This document shows, one piece after another, positions 24,866 to 27,590 of a DNA stretch of 27,590 nt. Source of the stretch: an uncultured Clostridia bacterium (GTDB lineage: Bacteria > Bacillota > Clostridia > TANB77 > CAG-508). Location: assembly GCA_947629805.1 (NCBI GenBank), contig CANRFE010000003.1, positions 1 to 27,590 on the forward strand, given 5' to 3'. Position 1 is the first letter of the stretch; each line of letters opens with the position of its first letter. The notes beneath the pieces were generated by a model. The model was not told the origin of the DNA, made no database searches, and saw only the letters and a list, made by a program, of their open reading frames with translations. The position numbers were made by a program, and so were the translations under genes.

Positions 24866-24993
24866 AAGAGCAAGATCGAAGTCTTACTCAATAGTTGTTT
24901 AAGAAATAAAATAAAAAGAGTAAGGGCAAGCCTTACTCGTGGTCGTTTGAATTGGGGTTGCTTTTCGCAGGGCTGACCTCAATTTTTTCTTTA
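24866..24993 (+). ncRNA. Candidate type I antitoxin antisense RNA
   Basis: A transcript from the promoter at 24831 would start near 24866. It would end at the hairpin AATTGGGGT/ACCTCAATT (24950-24984) followed by TTTTTTCTTT. It would be about 125 nt and overlap about 85 nt of the convergent toxin mRNA, including its terminator stem and the last codons of the recoded toxin. Confidence 0.55.
24908..24938 (-). terminator. Terminator of toxin mRNA
   Basis: On the minus strand GAGTAAGG-CTTGC-CCTTACTC is followed by TTTTTATTTTATTT. The stop codon TAA of the recoded toxin lies within the stem. Confidence 0.75.
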
Positions 24994-25096
24994 CTTAATT
25001 TGACTATGTACTTAAAGATACCAGCAAATCCGAACTAAAAGTCCGAACGCAAAGAATAACAAAGCCAATACCTACTAAAAGCAAAAAATTTTCCAT
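24933..25096 (-). CDS. Candidate type I toxin, recoded small membrane peptide
   Basis: ATG at 25096 has GGAGG 8 nt upstream. Normal reading gives MENFLLLVGIGFVILCV then RTFSSDLLVSLST and a stop at 25004. Two in-frame CGGs (25045-25043, then 25032-25030 in the shifted frame) each follow GTT. Skipping the C at both gives a 53-residue peptide: one uninterrupted hydrophobic helix (...VILCVGLLVGFAGIFKYIV) and a hydrophilic tail (KLSKEKIEVSPAKSNPNSND...), the standard layout of phage type I toxins. It has its own promoter, long 5' leader, terminator and convergent antisense RNA. No close family is recognised by name. Confidence 0.6.
25030..25048 (-). other. Recoding sites 4 and 5: two GTT-CGG-A steps
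   Basis: GTTCGGA occurs twice, 13 nt apart. C25045 and C25032 (minus strand) are the bases whose omission gives Gly each time and moves the frame into the long C-terminal reading. Confidence 0.65.
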
Positions 25097-25214
25097 ACAC
25101 ACCACCTCCTCGTTGCAATTAAGTCAAAACTTAGTTGCATGATAGAAGCAATAAGCTCAACAGCTTGTTGCTTCTTAATACAACAAAGCTGTCGTGGTGA
25201 TGTGTCCAAACGAT
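25097..25214 (-). promoter_or_regulatory. Toxin mRNA leader with possible SD sequestration
   Basis: A leader of about 120 nt. A hairpin with stems AGAAGCAA/TTGCTTCT and AAGC/GCTT lies in the middle. The 5'-proximal ACACATCACCAC is complementary, with a small bulge, to GTGGTGTGT at the ribosome site, so the full-length mRNA could hide its own start. Confidence 0.45.
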
Positions 25215-25220
25215 AAATAT

Positions 25221-25249
25221 ACTATATCAAAAACAAAAAAGCTTGTCAA
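25221..25249 (-). promoter_or_regulatory. Toxin promoter
   Basis: On the minus strand TTGACA (25249-25244), a 17-nt spacer and TATAGT (25226-25221) form a near-consensus sigma-A promoter. Confidence 0.75.
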
Positions 25250-25253
25250 TATA

Positions 25254-25648
25254 TATTCGACTTATAATCTTATTTTATGTTAGAAAAAAATATTTATTTA
25301 CAAATTTCGACAAATTATTCAAAACAAATATATTATAATATATTTGAGGATGATAATTTTAGATAAAGAATAGAGGAGAAGCTGAAAGGCTTCTTTTCTA
25401 ATCATAAAAAAATCATAATCAAACATGCATAAATTTTTTTATTGACAAATTTCAATACAAATATTTTACATAAAAGTACCATTATTTTAGCGAAAAAAAG
25501 TTTGAAAAAAATTGACGTAATTTTGACGTAATTGGTATTCAAAACAATGCTTTTTTATGCTTTTATATGTCACAAATAAAAATGCGCGATTACTACATAA
25601 AACTGGGATACAGCTGATTTTCGAAAAAATTAAAAGTTCTTTAATATA
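25254..25648. other. Gene-free prophage end (attP-arm-like)
   Basis: No convincing gene is present. It holds a hairpin AGAAGC-TGAAAG-GCTTCT followed by TTTCT (25377-25397), a TATAAT at 25334-25339 without a clear -35, and a direct repeat TTGACGTAAT x2 (about 25512-25531) that could be an integrase arm-binding site. Confidence 0.4.
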
Positions 25649-25693
25649 CCTTCCGACCTGATAGCGCGGGTTCGATTCCCGCTACCCGCTCCA
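25649..25693 (+). other. tRNA-Gly(UCC) 3' half, prophage att site
   Basis: The sequence reads as a tRNA from the anticodon loop on: loop CTTCCGA (25650-25656), stem strand CCTGA, variable TAGC, T arm GCGGG-TTCGATT-CCCGC, acceptor strand TACCCGC, discriminator T and encoded CCA. The preceding bases (TTAATATA) cannot form the 5' halves, so the gene is split here. This is the usual trace of integration into a tRNA gene, the intact copy lying at the other end of the prophage. The loop has G37 rather than the usual A37, so it reads UCCG. Confidence 0.8.
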
Positions 25694-25801
25694 AAATAGC
25701 TTTTCGTCGAACTACTTAAAGGTATTGAAATAAGCGAGTTTGAAAAAAGTAAAATATGTAAAAAACACACCGAACTGGTAGATACTTTTTTCTATACTAT
25801 A

Positions 25802-25842
25802 AAATAATAGCATAACACTTGTCATCAAGTATTATGCTATTT
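25802..25842 (-). terminator. Terminator after PanAT operon
   Basis: AATAGCATAA-C-ACTTG pairs with CAAGT-A-TTATGCTATT around a TCAT loop, flanked by A and T runs on both sides, so it can act in both directions. It lies downstream of the minus-strand toxin gene. Nothing else is recognised between the att site and 25886. Confidence 0.65.
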
Positions 25843-25886
25843 TACTTTTCTTCATAGGTCTAAATCTATGTCATCGGCATATTGCC

Positions 25887-26309
25887 TCAAATATTTATAA
25901 AATTAAATTTTTTAAAATCTGTTTCTGAATAATTTATAACATTTGTTGGATTACAATTTTTTATATAATTGTATCTCTGTAATTTAATATTTGATATTTC
26001 TGAATTACTAATTTTTGTTCCATTAAAGCTCATAAATTTTTGTAGGTCATTAAAATTATCTATAGTATATAAAGTATCCAATTTGGCAAAAGTAGGAACT
26101 GGAAGTGGATTGTAGTTTTTTATTTCTATATTTGAATCGTATAATAACTTATGTTCTTTTCCTTTGATACTAGATACATTTATCATTTCAATTGTATTAT
26201 TTTCATCATCACAATTGATTACTAGCATATACCTTTTCTTGTTACCATATGAATTACCATCAAGTATTGGAGGAATAAATTTTAATAAATGTCCTTCTTC
26301 AATTTTCAA
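25887..26309 (-). CDS. Putative toxin partner of PanA antitoxin
   Basis: 140 residues. The N-terminus EGHLLKFIPPILDGNSYGNKKRYMLVINCDDE looks like a PemK/MazF- or AbiEii-unrelated small beta-barrel toxin start, with a Gly-Asn/Lys-Arg-Tyr loop and a later PLPVPTFAKLDTLYTID strand set reminiscent of PemK-like RNases. Its start overlaps the upstream antitoxin stop by 4 nt, indicating translational coupling. Panacea-domain antitoxins are known to pair with many unrelated toxin folds, so the family call is tentative. It lies just outside the prophage. Confidence 0.55.
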   Translation of the reverse strand: MKIEEGHLLKFIPPILDGNSYGNKKRYMLVINCDDENNTIEMINVSSIKGKEHKLLYDSNIEIKNYNPLPVPTFAKLDTLYTIDNFNDLQKFMSFNGTKISNSEISNIKLQRYNYIKNCNPTNVINYSETDFKKFNFINI

Positions 26310-26836
26310 TAATCTTCATCTTCCTCTACATCTAATTGAGATGTTGCTTCATATGCAGATAGAACTTTTTCCATTTTATAAAGTTCTTCTTTCAAATCGC
26401 TATATGGAACTTTAGATTTTGATTTGTTATAAATTCCATTTTTATTAATAGACTTTGTAAAATATTTATTCCATGCTTTAAATTGATGTGACATATCAGA
26501 TAATTCATTTGCTGAACAATTTCCAAATATTTCTTTAGTTAAAACCAATGCCTTCAATATATCTTCTGGCAAATTAATGTCATTTTTGCTTTCAGTGTAT
26601 AGTGTATTGAAACTATTTTGATATTCTAGTCTAACACTTTCTAATACCATACCATGTTCAAAAGCATTAAATTCGTCATTATACATAGTTTTGCCTTTAT
26701 TTTGACACATATAAATAAGTTGTGAAAAAAATAAAAGTTTTTGCAACTTCATATTTCCATCTCGTGAGTTAGAAGGATTGTCTAAATTTTGATTAATAAA
26801 CCATTTGGCTATTGTTCTTGGTTCAATATTATTCAT
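26306..26836 (-). CDS. Panacea-domain (DUF4065) antitoxin, PanA-like
   Basis: 176 residues. IAKWFINQNLDNPSNSRDGN, MKLQKLLFFSQLIYMCQNKG and FNAFEHGMVLESVRLEY are the classic SocA/DUF4065 (Panacea) signature. Panacea domains act as versatile antitoxins that neutralise diverse toxins encoded beside them. GGAG and an extended -10 (TGCTATAAT) lie upstream. It is the first gene of a two-gene minus-strand operon with the toxin-like gene. Confidence 0.82.
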   Translation of the reverse strand: MNNIEPRTIAKWFINQNLDNPSNSRDGNMKLQKLLFFSQLIYMCQNKGKTMYNDEFNAFEHGMVLESVRLEYQNSFNTLYTESKNDINLPEDILKALVLTKEIFGNCSANELSDMSHQFKAWNKYFTKSINKNGIYNKSKSKVPYSDLKEELYKMEKVLSAYEATSQLDVEEDEDY

Positions 26837-26859
26837 TATTCAACACTCCTTTCAAATTT

Positions 26860-26887
26860 ATTATAGCATATATTGTAAAAAAAACAA
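26860..26887 (-). promoter_or_regulatory. PanA promoter
   Basis: The minus strand shows TTGTTT, a 16-nt spacer and TATAAT with a TG extension. An inverted repeat ATTGT/ACAAT in the spacer region might be an autoregulatory operator. Confidence 0.5.
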
Positions 26888-26974
26888 TAAAAAAATCTGT
26901 TTGCCTATATTATATTATAATTATTTTGTTTTTGCAACAAAAAATTGAATTTTTTTGAAATTTCTTTATAATTA

Positions 26975-27003
26975 TTGAAAATCTTTTTATTTTATGTTAA
27001 AGT
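26975..27003 (+). promoter_or_regulatory. Promoter of the structured RNA
   Basis: TTGAAA (26975-26980), a 17-nt spacer and TAAAGT (26998-27003) lie directly before the structured region. Confidence 0.4.
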
Positions 27004-27010
27004 AAAGACA

Positions 27011-27250
27011 ATGAGATTGATATTTGTATCAATCGTTAGGTGAGAGAAAAAGTTGTAGATAACTACGACGTCTGCTCCAATGACGTTTCTGTTCGAACTT
27101 TTAGAACAGATAGATAAAAATATCTTTTGAAGAATGTTTTTTTATTTTCAGTATGTACTACATTTTTTCCACGAGTTTTGTGCCATTGATCAAAACTCAT
27201 AGAGGTTAGAACTTATGACAGAGCCAAAGTACTTTGCTAAATTGTAGCAT
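27011..27250 (+). ncRNA. Structured non-coding RNA, possibly raiA-type
   Basis: Strong helices occur in series: GATTGATA/TATCAATC (27015-27034), GTTGTAG/CTACGAC (27052-27069), TCTGTTC/GAACAGA (27088-27110), AGATA/TATCT (27112-27125) and GAGTTTTG/CAAAACTC (27173-27198). A long-range CTACA/TGTAG pairing closes the 3' part. Less AT-rich than its flanks and without an ORF, it is clearly an RNA gene or leader. Length and the GTTAGGTGAGAG stretch suggest raiA-type RNA of Clostridia, but I cannot confirm the family. Confidence 0.5.
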
Positions 27251-27333
27251 TGTAAAATATAAATAATTTTGAAAATTTATATACATAAAATAAAATATAT
27301 TATATAATTAAATTTATGCAAGGAGGAAAATAT

Positions 27334-27588
27334 ATGGAAGAAAGAATAGTAAGACCTTTTACAATGTGGAAACATTTTAAAGGAGCAAGATCATTTGTAA
27401 TTACAGTGGCAGAACATAGTGAAAATGGAGAAAAATTAGTTGTTTATCGTTGTATGGATAACAATGGTAAAACAAACCATAAAGATGGTATTTATGCAAG
27501 ACCATTAGAAATGTTTTTATCAGAAGTAGATCATGAAAAGTATCCAAACGTTACTCAGAAATATCGTTTCGAAGAAATTATAGATTAA
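27334..27588 (+). CDS. DUF1653 family protein
   Basis: 84 residues from ATG 27334 (AAGGAGG 7-8 nt upstream; an earlier in-frame ATG at 27316 precedes that site). The sequence VRPFTMWKHFKGARSFVITVAEHSENGEKLVVYRCMD and the terminal YARPLEMFLSEVDHEKYPNV are the DUF1653 signature, a small beta-rich bacterial domain without an established function. It lies about 85 nt after the structured RNA and may be cotranscribed with it. Probably host chromosome. Confidence 0.8.
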   Translation: MEERIVRPFTMWKHFKGARSFVITVAEHSENGEKLVVYRCMDNNGKTNHKDGIYARPLEMFLSEVDHEKYPNVTQKYRFEEIID

Positions 27589-27590
27589 TT

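Noticed and set aside
25032..25048. The GTTCGGA duplication in the toxin as a simple 13-bp tandem duplication that broke the gene
   Set aside because: Deleting 13 bp does not restore the long C-terminal frame; only skipping both Cs does.
27031..27110. M-box (Mg2+) riboswitch, suggested by CGTTAGGTGAG
   Set aside because: The following conserved M-box segments do not appear, and the downstream gene is not a metal transporter.

Overview
The window is AT-rich with AGA-dominated arginine codons and strong GGAGG-type ribosome sites, which suggests a low-GC Firmicute, most likely a Clostridia relative. Most of it (about 1-25,693) is the late half of a temperate siphovirus-type prophage. Everything after about 25,693 looks like host chromosome or a neighbouring element. 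The prophage integrase, lysogeny and replication genes are not in the window and must lie to the left.

Layout. 1-222: an oppositely oriented tRNA unit with its own terminator. The tRNA is odd: a long-variable-arm, Leu-like body with a Gly anticodon (GCC). 222-1,150: small genes ending in an ArpU/RinA-like late regulator. 1,150-1,590: a late promoter with repeats and a highly structured leader RNA. 1,590-3,729: small genes and an HNH endonuclease. 3,849-12,014: packaging and head genes (P27-type small terminase, large terminase, portal, ClpP-like protease, HK97-type capsid, connectors, major tail protein). 12,099-22,834: tail assembly protein, tape measure, Dit, a Tal/tail-spike ending in a peptidase-S74 chaperone, and fibres including a collagen-like one. 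22,881-24,563: XhlA-like holin and a C39-like/SH3b endolysin. 24,832-25,250: a candidate type I toxin-antitoxin pair. 25,649-25,693: the 3' half of a tRNA-Gly(UCC), marking an att site. 25,887-26,836: a PanA (DUF4065) antitoxin with a partner toxin. 27,000-27,250: a structured ncRNA candidate, then a DUF1653 gene.

Two recoding systems stand out. (1) Capsid and major tail genes both end in ACA-CCC-TAG followed by a 6-bp hairpin, then a +1-frame extension encoding nearly the same ~127-residue domain. This resembles the +1 frameshift described for Listeria phage PSA. (2) CGG is absent as an in-frame codon from every other predicted gene. The five in-frame CGGs (two in the Tal/spike, one in the endolysin directly after its catalytic Cys, two in the 53-residue type I toxin) all sit exactly where the frame breaks. 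At each one, skipping the C and reading GGN as Gly restores the protein. The broken host tRNA-Gly(UCC) at the att site carries G37, so its loop presents UCCG, complementary to CGGA. I infer that CGGN may be read as a four-base glycine codon, or that CGG is an unassigned codon forcing a +1 shift, gating tail-spike maturation, lysis and toxin production. This rests on sequence alone; sequencing error or gene decay must be excluded.
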